DNA of 64,000 nt from Candidatus Tumulicola sp. (GTDB lineage Bacteria; Vulcanimicrobiota; Vulcanimicrobiia; Vulcanimicrobiales; Vulcanimicrobiaceae): positions 186,001 to 250,000 of the forward strand of contig DASXDT010000002.1 of assembly GCA_036490475.1 (NCBI GenBank), written 5' to 3'. The position numbers and the translations under genes are program-made. Below are positions 1 through 8,287 of the stretch, in pieces. The notes beneath the pieces are model-generated. The model was not told where the DNA came from. It saw only the letters and a list, made by a program, of their open reading frames with translations, and ran no database searches. The first letter of the stretch is position 1. Each line of letters opens with the position of its first letter.

Positions 1-2
1 TC

Positions 3-701
3 ATCATGAACTTTCCGGCGTTCGCGGATGCGACGCCGACCTCGCCGTATTACGAAAACGCCGTCAAACTGCGCGGCGTGGATGCCCTCCTCTCGGACAT
101 TCGAACTGCCAACTTGCCCCAAGTGACGTGGATCGTGCCGCCCTACGAGCTGTGCGAACATCCCGATATGCTGCCGGCTGCCGGTGAGAACTACGTCCGT
201 CAAATCTTGGAAGCGTTTTGGTCGAATCCACGGTTGTGGTCGCGCACCGCATTCGTTATGGTGTACGACGAGAATGACGGGCTATTCGATCACGTCGTCC
301 CGCCGACGCCGCCGCCTGGAACGGCCGGCGAATACGTGCACGGCGCGCCGATCGGGCTCGGTTTTCGCGTGCCCTGCCTGGTGATCTCACCGTTTTCGCG
401 CGGCGGGTTCGCGTATGGCGGAACGCTCGATCACACATCCTGCCTCCGTCTCATCGAAGCGCGCTTCGGTGTCGAAGTTCCCAACCTCAGCCGCTGGCGC
501 CGAGAAACGACCGGCGACCTCACGAAGGCATTCGGATTTGGGACGCCTTCGGACGTCTCGGTTCCCAATCTCCCGGCGACAGCTGCGGCGTTGGCCACCG
601 TCGAGCGGCAAGTCGCGCTGTTGCCTCGCCCGGCCGTTCCGAAGGTGCAGACGATGCCCCGCCAGGAAACGGCGGCATTCTTCCGTCGCCGTCGCGCCTA
701 G
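3..701 (+). CDS. Phospholipase C-type phosphoesterase, C-terminal part (5' end outside window)
   Basis: The open frame continues to the left edge, so this is the C-terminal part of a longer gene; the first visible ATG (position 6) is probably internal. The motif VYDENDGLFDHVVPP, about 85 residues in, is the metal/phosphate-site signature of the phosphoesterase family PF04185 (non-haemolytic phospholipase C and acid phosphatase). It is followed by GFRVPCLVISPFSRGG and LDHTSCLRLIEARFG, both conserved near the C-terminus of that family. These enzymes are usually exported and cleave phosphodiester or phosphomonoester bonds of phospholipids. The end is Arg-rich (FFRRRRA). A second member of the same family lies at 2540-3697 on the other strand. 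The family assignment is firm; the substrate is not known. Confidence 0.9.
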   Translation: MMNFPAFADATPTSPYYENAVKLRGVDALLSDIRTANLPQVTWIVPPYELCEHPDMLPAAGENYVRQILEAFWSNPRLWSRTAFVMVYDENDGLFDHVVPPTPPPGTAGEYVHGAPIGLGFRVPCLVISPFSRGGFAYGGTLDHTSCLRLIEARFGVEVPNLSRWRRETTGDLTKAFGFGTPSDVSVPNLPATAAALATVERQVALLPRPAVPKVQTMPRQETAAFFRRRRA

Positions 702-740
702 TCCCAGGACAATCGTCGTAGCCGCGCGCAACGCACCACG

Positions 741-869
741 ATGGAAAGCGATCTTCCCACGCAGTTTCCCGATACTCCCGACGAGATCGACGAGAACGGT
801 GACGACCGCGACGCGCTCGATGACGAAGGCGACGACGGCGATCCAGTCTCGGACGAACGCATCCACTAA
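741..869 (+). CDS. Possible 42-aa highly acidic microprotein
   Basis: A short ATG-to-TAA frame fills the gap between the phosphoesterase and the YCII gene. Of 42 residues, 18 are Asp or Glu, with stretches such as DENGDDRDALDDEGDDGD, and there is no Cys or Trp. No good Shine-Dalgarno sequence precedes the ATG. I do not recognise a family. It could be a real acidic small protein or a chance frame in GA(C/T)-rich DNA; conservation would decide. Confidence 0.3.
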   Translation: MESDLPTQFPDTPDEIDENGDDRDALDDEGDDGDPVSDERIH

Positions 870-882
870 CATTTTCACCGCT

Positions 883-909
883 TGTCCGTTTCGCTCGTAC
901 TCGAACGTC
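883..909 (+). promoter_or_regulatory. Putative ECF-type promoter ahead of the YCII/ECF42 pair
   Basis: TGTCCG (883-888) and CGTC (906-909) are separated by 17 bp and lie 35 bp before the YCII start codon. This resembles the TGTC...CGTC/CGAC layout used by several ECF sigma factors and would allow autoregulation by the downstream sigma gene. It is a pattern match only. Confidence 0.3.
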
Positions 910-944
910 TCTTAGGTATCTCAACCAAATGGAGGCTCTACAAC

Positions 945-1286
945 ATGAGCGAATATCTGTTCCTATATCGCGGCGGTAGACAACCCGAGGATCCCGCCGA
1001 AGGTCAAAAAGTGATGCAAGCCTGGGTTGCCTGGATGAAGTCCCTGACGGACGCAGGCAAGCTCAAGGATCCCGGACAGCCGCTCGAGCCGCAAGGCAAA
1101 GTCGTTCGGAACGCATCCGGTACCGTGACCGACGGACCGTACGCCGAAGCCAAGGATCTGGTGGGCGGCTTCACGCTGGTCGACGCACAAAGCCTCGACG
1201 AAGCGTGCAAATTAGCATCCGGCTGTCCGATCTTCGACGCGGGCGGCACGATCGAAGTTCGCCCGATTCTCAACATGGGCATGTGA
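945..1286 (+). CDS. YCII-related (DGPF) domain protein
   Basis: This 113-aa protein carries the YCII/DGPF signature: it starts MSEYLFLYRGG and contains VTDGPYAEAKDLVGGF near residue 65, with the DGP motif that names the family. The ATG at 945 is preceded by GGAGG at 931-935, so this start is preferred over an upstream in-frame ATG without a ribosome site. YCII proteins are small cytoplasmic ferredoxin-fold proteins of uncertain catalytic role. The sigma factor gene starts one base after this stop. DGPF proteins are the characteristic partners of ECF41/ECF42-group sigma factors, so the two very probably form one regulatory unit. Confidence 0.92.
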   Translation: MSEYLFLYRGGRQPEDPAEGQKVMQAWVAWMKSLTDAGKLKDPGQPLEPQGKVVRNASGTVTDGPYAEAKDLVGGFTLVDAQSLDEACKLASGCPIFDAGGTIEVRPILNMGM

Positions 1287-1287
1287 C

Positions 1288-2553
1288 GTGAACTCCGGCG
1301 ACCTAACGTACCGCAACGAAGCGGGACGCATGGTCGCCGCTCTCACGCGCGTGTTCGGAATACACAATCTCGAGTTGGCAGAAGACGTCGTGCAAGACGC
1401 CTTCTGCCGCGCGCTCGAAACGTGGAAGTATCGCGGGGTCCCAAACGATCCCGCGGCCTGGCTCATGCGCGTCGCGCGCAACCGCGCGCTCGACGTCGTA
1501 CGCCGCGAACGCACCGCACGAACGTTTGCGCCCGATCTCGGCCGTTTGCTCGCGACCGAGTGGACGGTCTCCGGCGTGGTCGCCGAACTGTTCGACGAAA
1601 CCGCGATCGCCGACGATCAACTGCGCATGATGTTCTCGTGTTGTCATCCGAAACTACCGCAATCGACGCAGGCGATGCTCGTCTTGCAGTTGCTCTGCGG
1701 GTTCGGAGCGCGCGAGATTGCAGCCGGCTTCGTCACCGAACGTTCCGCAGTCGAACGACGGCTGTCGCGTGCCAAGCGAACCCTCACGAACGGCGGCCCC
1801 CTATTCGATATTGCCGATCGCAACGATTTCGAGCGGCGGCTTCCCGCCGTGCTCGATGCCATCTACCTGTTGTTCAACGAAGGTTATCACGGATCGTCGC
1901 AACACGCCGTTCGCAGTGAATTGTGCGCCGAAGCACTGCGGCTAGCGCGCCTCATCGCGCAACATCCGATAGGAAGTTCGCCCACGACGCACGCCTTTTG
2001 TGCCTCGATGTGTTTGCACGCAGCGCGATTACCCGAACGAGTCGACGACGGCGGTAACTTGCGTTCGCTCCGCGATCACGACCGTTCGCGCTGGAACTCT
2101 GGCCTCATCAACGAAGGCCGCGCGTGGCTGGAACGCTCGGCGAGCGGCGACGGCATTACTCGCTATCATCTCGAGGCCGCAATCGCCTGGCAGCACGCCG
2201 CGTCTGCGCGTTTTGACGACACCGACTGGAGCGCTATTGCCGGTTTATACGATGCGCTGCTACGAATCGTGCCGTCACCGGTCGTGGCCCTCAATCGCGC
2301 GATCGCGATCGGCCAACGGGACGGTCCCGTCGCAGGTGTAACAGCCGTCGCTGCGCTGGAGGGCGACGCCCGGCTCGAACGCTACCCCTTCTTCCACGCC
2401 GCTCTCGGTGAGTTTCTCTTCGACGAAGGGCGTGCGGACGAGGCACTCGCGCGATTCGAGCGCGCATTATCGCTCGCTAGAAATGTTGACGAGCAAAATT
2501 ATCTGCGGCGGCGTCGCAACGCCTTAGCGTCGTCGCCGGTTAGCGCGCCGTGA
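1288..2553 (+). CDS. ECF42-type RNA polymerase sigma factor with C-terminal extension
   Basis: The 421-aa protein has sigma-70 region 2 in its first ~80 residues (VVQDAFCRALETWK, then WLMRVARNRALDVVRRE) and region 4 around 110-165 (LQLLCGFGAREIAAGF, SAVERRLSRAKRTL). A helical TPR-like extension of more than 200 residues follows, including the family-typical SPVVALNRAIAIGQRDGP. That long extension, together with the adjacent YCII gene, is the hallmark of group ECF42. In such factors the extension, not an anti-sigma protein, controls activity. Start is GTG, one base after the YCII stop. The gene overlaps the convergent phosphoesterase by 14 bp at its 3' end. The inducing signal cannot be told from sequence. 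Confidence 0.93.
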   Translation: MNSGDLTYRNEAGRMVAALTRVFGIHNLELAEDVVQDAFCRALETWKYRGVPNDPAAWLMRVARNRALDVVRRERTARTFAPDLGRLLATEWTVSGVVAELFDETAIADDQLRMMFSCCHPKLPQSTQAMLVLQLLCGFGAREIAAGFVTERSAVERRLSRAKRTLTNGGPLFDIADRNDFERRLPAVLDAIYLLFNEGYHGSSQHAVRSELCAEALRLARLIAQHPIGSSPTTHAFCASMCLHAARLPERVDDGGNLRSLRDHDRSRWNSGLINEGRAWLERSASGDGITRYHLEAAIAWQHAASARFDDTDWSAIAGLYDALLRIVPSPVVALNRAIAIGQRDGPVAGVTAVAALEGDARLERYPFFHAALGEFLFDEGRADEALARFERALSLARNVDEQNYLRRRRNALASSPVSAP

Positions 2554-3697
2554 ACACGTCCGTTCCGAACGGCGCGATCTCCGGTTGCCCGGCATAACCC
2601 AGCGGCGATAATCCAAAGATCGTCTCGATCGTCCGTAGCAGCGAATAGTGGTTGTACGGTATCGATGACACCGTGCCGGGCTTGATAAATGGCGAAAGCG
2701 CAACCGCTCCGATGTAACCGCCACCCGGACCTAGGATGCCGGCATGCTCCACGTTCGGCGCACGTTCGTTACAGCACGCACTGGAGTCGCCGCTGGCGCC
2801 TCGAGTAGTGGGTTCGTCGGGGTCGGTACGCGAGACGATTTCGCTCTCATCGAACGTGATTACGAGCAATCCGTCCTTTTTGAAGGCGGGAGATGCTTGA
2901 ATCAGCGGAACCCAATGTTTCAAAAAAAGGTCAGCCGAAATTAGTCCGCCGGGTTTTCCGTCAGCGCACGGCGCGTCGTGTCCGTCGTTGCACAGGTTGG
3001 GAACGATGTAGGTCAGGTTCGGCGTCGTATCGATCGATTGCAGGTCGGCGCCGAGATGAGCGAGGGTTACGACTTTCGCGTCGCATGCCGCCGCATCGTC
3101 GACGATCGAATGAAAATAGACGAACGGGTCGTGGCGCGATGCGTACGCGTCTCCGTTTGGAACGCGATCGTTCGGCGCCTCGGCACGCTGCGTATGATCT
3201 GGCTGCCCCAGTTGCGGACGGCCGCAGGTTGCGGTCTCGCGCTGCGGATCGTTACCCATGTCTTCCATGTAGCCTTTCCAGGTGAGGTGCGCGTCGTCCA
3301 ATTGATCTGCGACGGTTTTCACGCTGGGTGGAAATACGCAACCCGATCCGAGTAGTTGATCGTACTCACCGACCTGGTTGCCGGTGAAGTTCGAGTACGT
3401 TTGACAATCGTATTGTGTATCGTGGTTCGGCGCCTGACCGCTAATCATCGAAAGATAATTATCGTTGCTCAAATGCCCGGTACCGAAGTACTGCAACAGA
3501 ATCGCGCCTTGTTTCGGCAACGCCAACGACAAATACGGCGAGGGCGAGTTCTGACCGAACGTCGTCGCTACGCCTTCATTTTCCAAAACGATGACGAACA
3601 CGTGTCGGACCGGCGGCAGTGGAGCGGCCGACGAGGGCGCCGCCGCGATCATCATACATGCGGCAAGCGACGCCGCAGCAATATGCGCTAACTTCAT
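2540..3697 (-). CDS. Secreted phospholipase C-type phosphoesterase
   Basis: 385 aa, family PF04185. The chosen ATG (3697) begins a clear signal peptide (MKLAHIAAASLAACMMIAAA, cleavage near SSAAP) and has GAAGGCGAG just upstream; a longer frame exists but would bury the signal. Family motifs: VFVIVLENEG (residues ~33-42, first metal site), GHLSNDNYLSMISGQAPNH (~74-92), and LLVITFDESE (~277-286, second metal site). Several cysteines fit an exported, disulfide-stabilised enzyme. It probably hydrolyses phospholipid head groups or other phosphoesters outside the cytoplasm. It is convergent with the sigma factor gene and a distant paralogue of the gene at the left edge. Confidence 0.92.
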   Translation of the reverse strand: MKLAHIAAASLAACMMIAAAPSSAAPLPPVRHVFVIVLENEGVATTFGQNSPSPYLSLALPKQGAILLQYFGTGHLSNDNYLSMISGQAPNHDTQYDCQTYSNFTGNQVGEYDQLLGSGCVFPPSVKTVADQLDDAHLTWKGYMEDMGNDPQRETATCGRPQLGQPDHTQRAEAPNDRVPNGDAYASRHDPFVYFHSIVDDAAACDAKVVTLAHLGADLQSIDTTPNLTYIVPNLCNDGHDAPCADGKPGGLISADLFLKHWVPLIQASPAFKKDGLLVITFDESEIVSRTDPDEPTTRGASGDSSACCNERAPNVEHAGILGPGGGYIGAVALSPFIKPGTVSSIPYNHYSLLRTIETIFGLSPLGYAGQPEIAPFGTDVFTAR

Positions 3698-3874
3698 AGG
3701 CTCGCCTTCGGCGCTCGCGCCTGGCGCTACCTTGCTGGAAGCTTCCGCAAAGGCGCAGCGGTCGTGCGCCTTGGGACGCACGTGATACACGCGTACGACC
3801 AAGAGACGACCGCCACAACCCCGCCGGCGCCAACCCTCCGGTTACAACTAACCTACCGGAACCGCTGCCGTCGG

Positions 3875-3916
3875 ATCGACCTGCGCAATGAAAGGGAGAC
3901 CATTACGCAGGTCGAT
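3875..3916. other. Strong 16-bp inverted repeat (hairpin) in a divergent intergenic region
   Basis: Arms 3875-3890 and 3901-3916 are reverse complements with one mismatch (ATCGACCTGCGcAATG against CATTaCGCAGGTCGAT) around a 10-nt loop AAAGGGAGAC. It lies 23 bp before the terminator-like palindrome at 3939-3962. No protein-coding frame is supported here. It may be the 5' domain of a small RNA or a regulatory operator. Confidence 0.5.
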
Positions 3917-3938
3917 TTCCAAGAGATCCTCGACCCAT

Positions 3939-3963
3939 AAAAGATGACCTAGGTCATCTTTTT
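3939..3963 (+). terminator. Terminator-like 24-bp perfect palindrome followed by T tract
   Basis: AAAAGATGACCT meets its exact reverse complement AGGTCATCTTTT, giving a 10-bp stem with CTAG loop, and the plus strand continues as five Ts. It has the form of a factor-independent terminator on the plus strand (and, with its A tract, possibly both strands). No annotated gene ends here; the neighbours are transcribed away from it. The rest of the 474-bp gap (3698-4171) shows no other gene I can support. Confidence 0.55.
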
Positions 3964-4171
3964 CTTCCCGGCGAGGTTAGGGCTTGCTGACGATTTTCCT
4001 TGCGGAGCTGGGGGGCACGGCAATCGTCCACTATCCTCCCACCTCCGTACTCTCGGCCGTCGCGCTTTCCCGCATAATCGTCCAGCCGACGCCGGCCACC
4101 GTATGAGAAGCGCGGCTACAGGAAACGGTTTGCCCTCGTCGTAGCCGCACGCCAACGCAAGGAGATTTACG

Positions 4172-4726
4172 ATGCGTAATTTTTGTCTTTCCCTTTGGCT
4201 GTCGCTAATGGCGCTGGCCACCCCGCTTTCCGCCGGCGCACAGGTTGAAACGACGCCGATTCCCGCAGCGGTAAAGCCGAATTTCTCGTCGATGAACTTT
4301 TTGGTTGGAACGTGGCGCTGCAGCACGAAAAGCTCGCGACGTCCATTAGCGTACATAACGACGTCGACCTACGTGCGCGACGCTTCCGGCTATTGGTTGG
4401 AAGAGACGACGATCGTCAAGCCGCCGGCGTGGGAACCCACGGCGCTTCGCACCTACGACAAGATTACATACGATGCCGACAGTAAGCGTTGGATCGACGT
4501 TAGTTACGGCGATCAGGGTGCGTACGGATTCACGACGTCGCCGGGCTGGAACGGAAGTTCGATCGTGTGGCACGACGCCGCGTTCGTACCCGGGGCGTCG
4601 ATGAGTTCGAGCAGCGACACGACACTGACCAAAGAGTCGCCGTCCAAGTTCACCACGTCGTCGTCGTTCGTCGAAACCGGCAGCGGGCGCACCATCACCG
4701 TGAACGGTATCTGCACGAAGCGGTGA
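4172..4726 (+). CDS. Secreted DUF1579-like protein
   Basis: 184 aa with a clear signal peptide (MRNFCLSLWLSLMALATPLS, cleavage around AGAQ). The mature part begins with the pattern NFLVGTWRC, typical of DUF1579/lipocalin-like proteins that measure out a small beta-barrel. Many Ser/Thr residues follow, and the chain ends with GICTKR. AAGGAGAT at 4159-4166 is a strong ribosome site. The downstream hydrolase starts only 4 bp after this stop, so the two are probably co-transcribed and co-translated. Function is unknown; ligand binding in the periplasm is a guess from fold class only. Confidence 0.8.
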   Translation: MRNFCLSLWLSLMALATPLSAGAQVETTPIPAAVKPNFSSMNFLVGTWRCSTKSSRRPLAYITTSTYVRDASGYWLEETTIVKPPAWEPTALRTYDKITYDADSKRWIDVSYGDQGAYGFTTSPGWNGSSIVWHDAAFVPGASMSSSSDTTLTKESPSKFTTSSSFVETGSGRTITVNGICTKR

Positions 4727-4730
4727 CGCC

Positions 4731-6983
4731 GTGACGGAACGCTCGCCGCTGGATCGGCGAACGTTTCTGAGCGTAACCGCAGGCGGACTGCTCGCCGGTC
4801 CGCTGTTGCCGAATGCTGCATCGGCGTTCGATTGCGACGCCGGCGTGCGCCTGTTACACGTACCACTCGAGGTCGTTCCACAACCCGAAGCCATCTCGTT
4901 TCGCGTCGCATATCCCGGTAAGGCCCCGATCGAACTTCGCGGACATTTCTGGTATAACGCGCCCGCCCGCCACGCCGGCCGGCGCCTGCCGGCGATCGTC
5001 GAACTCAATCCGTATCGGCGTCGCGACGGCATGTTGTACGTCGATAGCATGATGTATCCGTGGTTCGCATTCAAGGAATATTTGTGCTTCCGAATCGACT
5101 TACAAGGGTCGGGCGATTCGGACGGCTTGTTGTACGACGAATATTCCGACGAAGAGCTCGCCTACTGCGTGCAAGTAGTCGAGCAGATCGCACGGCTTCC
5201 GCTATGCGACGGCAACGTCGCGATGATGGGCAAATCGTGGAGCGCGATCAACGCGCTGATGGTCGCCGCGCGCGACGACGTGCCGAAAGCGTTGCGCACC
5301 GTCCTCTTTTGTTGCGGTACCGACGATCGGTTTAACGACGACGTACATTATAAGGGCGGCACTATGATGTACGACAACGTTAGTTGGGCCGAATCGATGT
5401 GGGGATGGATGCCGATGCCGCCGGATCCCGCCGTCGTCGGCGATCGTTGGCAATCGATGTGGCGCGATCGAATCGACGCGTCAAACTTTTGGTTCGACCG
5501 TTGGGCGCAGCATCAGACGCGCGATGCGTATTGGCGCGCTACGAGCGTCCGCGATCGCATGTCGAATGTCCACATACCAGTATACGTGCTTTCCGGCTGG
5601 CAAGACGGTTATAAAAACCCCGCCGTCCGCATCGTGACGGCGCTCGGCGAGCGCGGCGTTCCTGTCGAAGGCACGATCGGACCGTGGGGTCATAAATACC
5701 CCTTCGACGGTTTTCCCGGACCGCGAATCGAATGGTTGGACTACATCGTCACGCATTGGTGGGACCGTTGGCTCAAAGGGCGCACGCCGGAAGCGACGAC
5801 GCAACGCCCGCAGTTGTTGATTTGGATGGGCGAGTCGCGCGGACCACGGCGCACTCCGGATTATCGCGAGCGCGGCCGATGGGTGGCCGAAGATTGGCGT
5901 TGGCAGCAACGCATTCTTCCGCTCGAACTCGCGCTGCTTTCCGGCGCGCGCCTGACGGTACGATCGACGGTTCCGCCGCGATCCGAAGAGCGTTGGTTGC
6001 AGGCGTCATCCCAAACGCTCGTAGGGACCGACGTTCTCGAAACGAGCTCGTGGGGCGAGTGCAGCAACCCCGACCTTCCCGGCGACCAGCGCGCGAACGA
6101 TCGCGCGTCCCTCACCTTCGACACGCCCGCCTTGGCGACCGACGTTGCATGTTTTGGACGTCCGTTGGTGCGACTCGTGATGCGATGTACGAGACCCCTC
6201 GGGTCGATCGCCGTCCGCTTGTGTGAAATCGAGCCATTGACCGGGCGCTCGCATATGATCACCTGGAATCTATGGAATCTCGCGTACCGCAACGGCGAGC
6301 TCCAACCGCCGGCCGACGTGCCGGTCGGCACGCCCTTTTCGGTAGAGCTGCCGCTCGACGTCATCGGGCACGTTTTTCTGCGCGGATGGCGGATTCGTCT
6401 TGCGATCTCGCCCGCATTTACGCCGGCGATGTGGGCCGATGCGCGGCCGTTCGAGATCGGCGTTCTGGCCGGCGCGAATGCAAGCGCTTTGGTGCTGCCG
6501 TTGCGAGAGGCACGCGCCGCCGACGCAGCGATCGCGAAGCGCTTTGCAGCTTCCGAAACATCTTACGTCGATCCGGCGACGTACGCTCCGATTCTCAAGA
6601 CCGTACGCGAAGAATCCAACATACGGACGGCGCACACCGCCGGCAGCGGCGCCACAGCACGGGTCGTGGTGCACAAACTGCTCGACTCCGGCAGCTACGT
6701 GTACGGCGGCCTTCTCGACGGATTGCTGGTCGACGAACGCGCCGAAGAAGGCTTCACGATAACTAGGGGCAACCCGCTCAGCGCAGTTGCTACGTCGCGT
6801 TACGATTCGCGACTGCAGCGCGGTTCGTGGGATGTCCGCGCGGTCACGGCCACCGAAGTGCGTGCGGCGGGAACGCCGTCGCACCCCGAGTTTCGGTATC
6901 GCGCCACCATCGATGCCTATTCCGGCGGTGAACCCTTCGCGCACCGCGAGATCGAAGGGCGCATTCCTCGCCGATGGATTTGA
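4731..6983 (+). CDS. CocE/NonD-family hydrolase (X-Pro dipeptidyl-peptidase S15 type), Tat-like signal
   Basis: 750-aa serine hydrolase. The N-terminus DRRTFLSVTAGGLLAG is a twin-arginine-like export signal ending near PNAASA. Family landmarks: nucleophile Ser169 in MGKSWSAINAL, acid Asp292 in SGWQDGYKNP, base His321 in GPWGHKYPF. The C-terminal half (~430-560) matches the jelly-roll domain of CocE/S15 enzymes. Such enzymes cleave esters or N-terminal X-Pro dipeptides; the substrate cannot be predicted. Start is GTG, 4 bp after the DUF1579-like gene. Its 3' end is only 8 bp from the convergent hutF-like gene. A long C-terminal extension after ~620 may be an additional domain. Confidence 0.88.
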   Translation: MTERSPLDRRTFLSVTAGGLLAGPLLPNAASAFDCDAGVRLLHVPLEVVPQPEAISFRVAYPGKAPIELRGHFWYNAPARHAGRRLPAIVELNPYRRRDGMLYVDSMMYPWFAFKEYLCFRIDLQGSGDSDGLLYDEYSDEELAYCVQVVEQIARLPLCDGNVAMMGKSWSAINALMVAARDDVPKALRTVLFCCGTDDRFNDDVHYKGGTMMYDNVSWAESMWGWMPMPPDPAVVGDRWQSMWRDRIDASNFWFDRWAQHQTRDAYWRATSVRDRMSNVHIPVYVLSGWQDGYKNPAVRIVTALGERGVPVEGTIGPWGHKYPFDGFPGPRIEWLDYIVTHWWDRWLKGRTPEATTQRPQLLIWMGESRGPRRTPDYRERGRWVAEDWRWQQRILPLELALLSGARLTVRSTVPPRSEERWLQASSQTLVGTDVLETSSWGECSNPDLPGDQRANDRASLTFDTPALATDVACFGRPLVRLVMRCTRPLGSIAVRLCEIEPLTGRSHMITWNLWNLAYRNGELQPPADVPVGTPFSVELPLDVIGHVFLRGWRIRLAISPAFTPAMWADARPFEIGVLAGANASALVLPLREARAADAAIAKRFAASETSYVDPATYAPILKTVREESNIRTAHTAGSGATARVVVHKLLDSGSYVYGGLLDGLLVDERAEEGFTITRGNPLSAVATSRYDSRLQRGSWDVRAVTATEVRAAGTPSHPEFRYRATIDAYSGGEPFAHREIEGRIPRRWI

Positions 6984-6991
6984 GAGCTCTT

Positions 6992-8287
6992 CTACTGTAA
7001 TAAGCGATGGGTGATCGCGCGTACGCGCTGCCAAGCTCCCCGAGCGAACTCCGACTGATCGCCGGCGTACACGCGTCTTCCATCGACGAACGCCGCTTGA
7101 ATCCATCGATCTTCGGATCGATACACTAACGCATTGGTCGCCGGCGACCACGGATCGATGCGCGTCGCGTCGAGCACGATATAGTCTGCCCGGTTACCCG
7201 CCGTTAAGTCGCCGCTCGCGACTCGTAATACGTTAGCACCTTCGCGCGTAGCCATTGCGAACGACGCGGATGCACCGAGCGCGCTCCCATCGGTGTACAA
7301 AATCTTCTGCAGCAGCGACGCAGAACGCATCTCGTCGATCAGCGATGGTTTGACATCGGCATCCGTGCCGAGCGCGATCGGAACGCCACGCGCGCGCAAT
7401 CCAACGACGTCACAGATTCCGTCGCCGAGATATTGGTTCGTCATCGGGTTGTGCACGACGCGCGCTCGTCGCCGTGCGAGCAGATCCTTTTCTTCATCGC
7501 TGATGTAAATTGCATGCACCGCAACCGTTCTTTCGTCGAGGGCGCCGAGCCGATCGAGGAGCATCACCGGCGTCGCACCGTGTTCGGCGATCGTGCGCTC
7601 GCCCTCATATGATGCTTCGGCAACGTGCACGTGAAGCATACAATCGCGCTCCCGCGCGAACGTGGCTGCCGCGCGAATCATCGCCGGCGATGCCGCGTGC
7701 AGCGAGTGCGGCGCGACGCACACGTTCGCATCCGGAAAATGGGCAGCCAGTTCGGCCGTGCGCGCCGCCGCGTCGTCGATCGATTCGCGAAACTGGGGTG
7801 GCGCCGACGGAGCGTCCATCCACGTGCGGGCGAAAACGAGCCGGATTCCGGCGTCAGCGGCGGCGCGGATCGCCGCTTCGGCACGCTCGTTCCCCTCACC
7901 GTTGAGGTAAAAGAATTCGGCAACCGTCGTTATTCCGGCGGACAACATCTCCGAAAACGCGGCCACGAACGTCCAATAGACGTCGTCGGGCGTCAGCTGT
8001 GGAACGACGCGATACAGCGCCTCGCTCCGCCAGCGTTCGAAGGTCCAATCATCGGCCCAACCGCGCAAGAGAATCTGGTACGCATGGCTGTGTCCGTTGA
8101 CGAATCCGGGAACGACCAAACGATCGGCCGGAAACGATCGAGTCGGAAGGTCGCCGGCGGTATCGCGGAGGTCGCGAAAGTTTCCGGCGTCGACGATCGC
8201 GCCGTCGCGCACCGCAAAGCCGTAATCGTCGCGCGTTTCGCCGCCGACCAGCGCCCGGGCGCACTGCACCAACTCGCTTACGCTCAC
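6992..8287 (-). CDS. hutF: Formimidoylglutamate deiminase-like amidohydrolase
   Basis: 431-aa metal-dependent amidohydrolase. The HxH metal motif is at 66-68 in VNGHSHAYQILLRG; APHSLHAASP in mid-protein and LGTDADVKPS, with its catalytic Asp, follow the HutF/guanine-deaminase pattern. HutF converts N-formimino-L-glutamate to N-formyl-L-glutamate, the fourth step of histidine degradation by the five-step route. The GTG start overlaps the hutI stop by 4 bp (GTGA), so it is translationally coupled to the hut genes. No hutG (formylglutamate deformylase) is in the window. By sequence alone a related deaminase (e.g. MTA/SAH type) is possible; context favours HutF. Confidence 0.8.
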   Translation of the reverse strand: MSVSELVQCARALVGGETRDDYGFAVRDGAIVDAGNFRDLRDTAGDLPTRSFPADRLVVPGFVNGHSHAYQILLRGWADDWTFERWRSEALYRVVPQLTPDDVYWTFVAAFSEMLSAGITTVAEFFYLNGEGNERAEAAIRAAADAGIRLVFARTWMDAPSAPPQFRESIDDAAARTAELAAHFPDANVCVAPHSLHAASPAMIRAAATFARERDCMLHVHVAEASYEGERTIAEHGATPVMLLDRLGALDERTVAVHAIYISDEEKDLLARRRARVVHNPMTNQYLGDGICDVVGLRARGVPIALGTDADVKPSLIDEMRSASLLQKILYTDGSALGASASFAMATREGANVLRVASGDLTAGNRADYIVLDATRIDPWSPATNALVYRSEDRWIQAAFVDGRRVYAGDQSEFARGAWQRVRAITHRLLQ

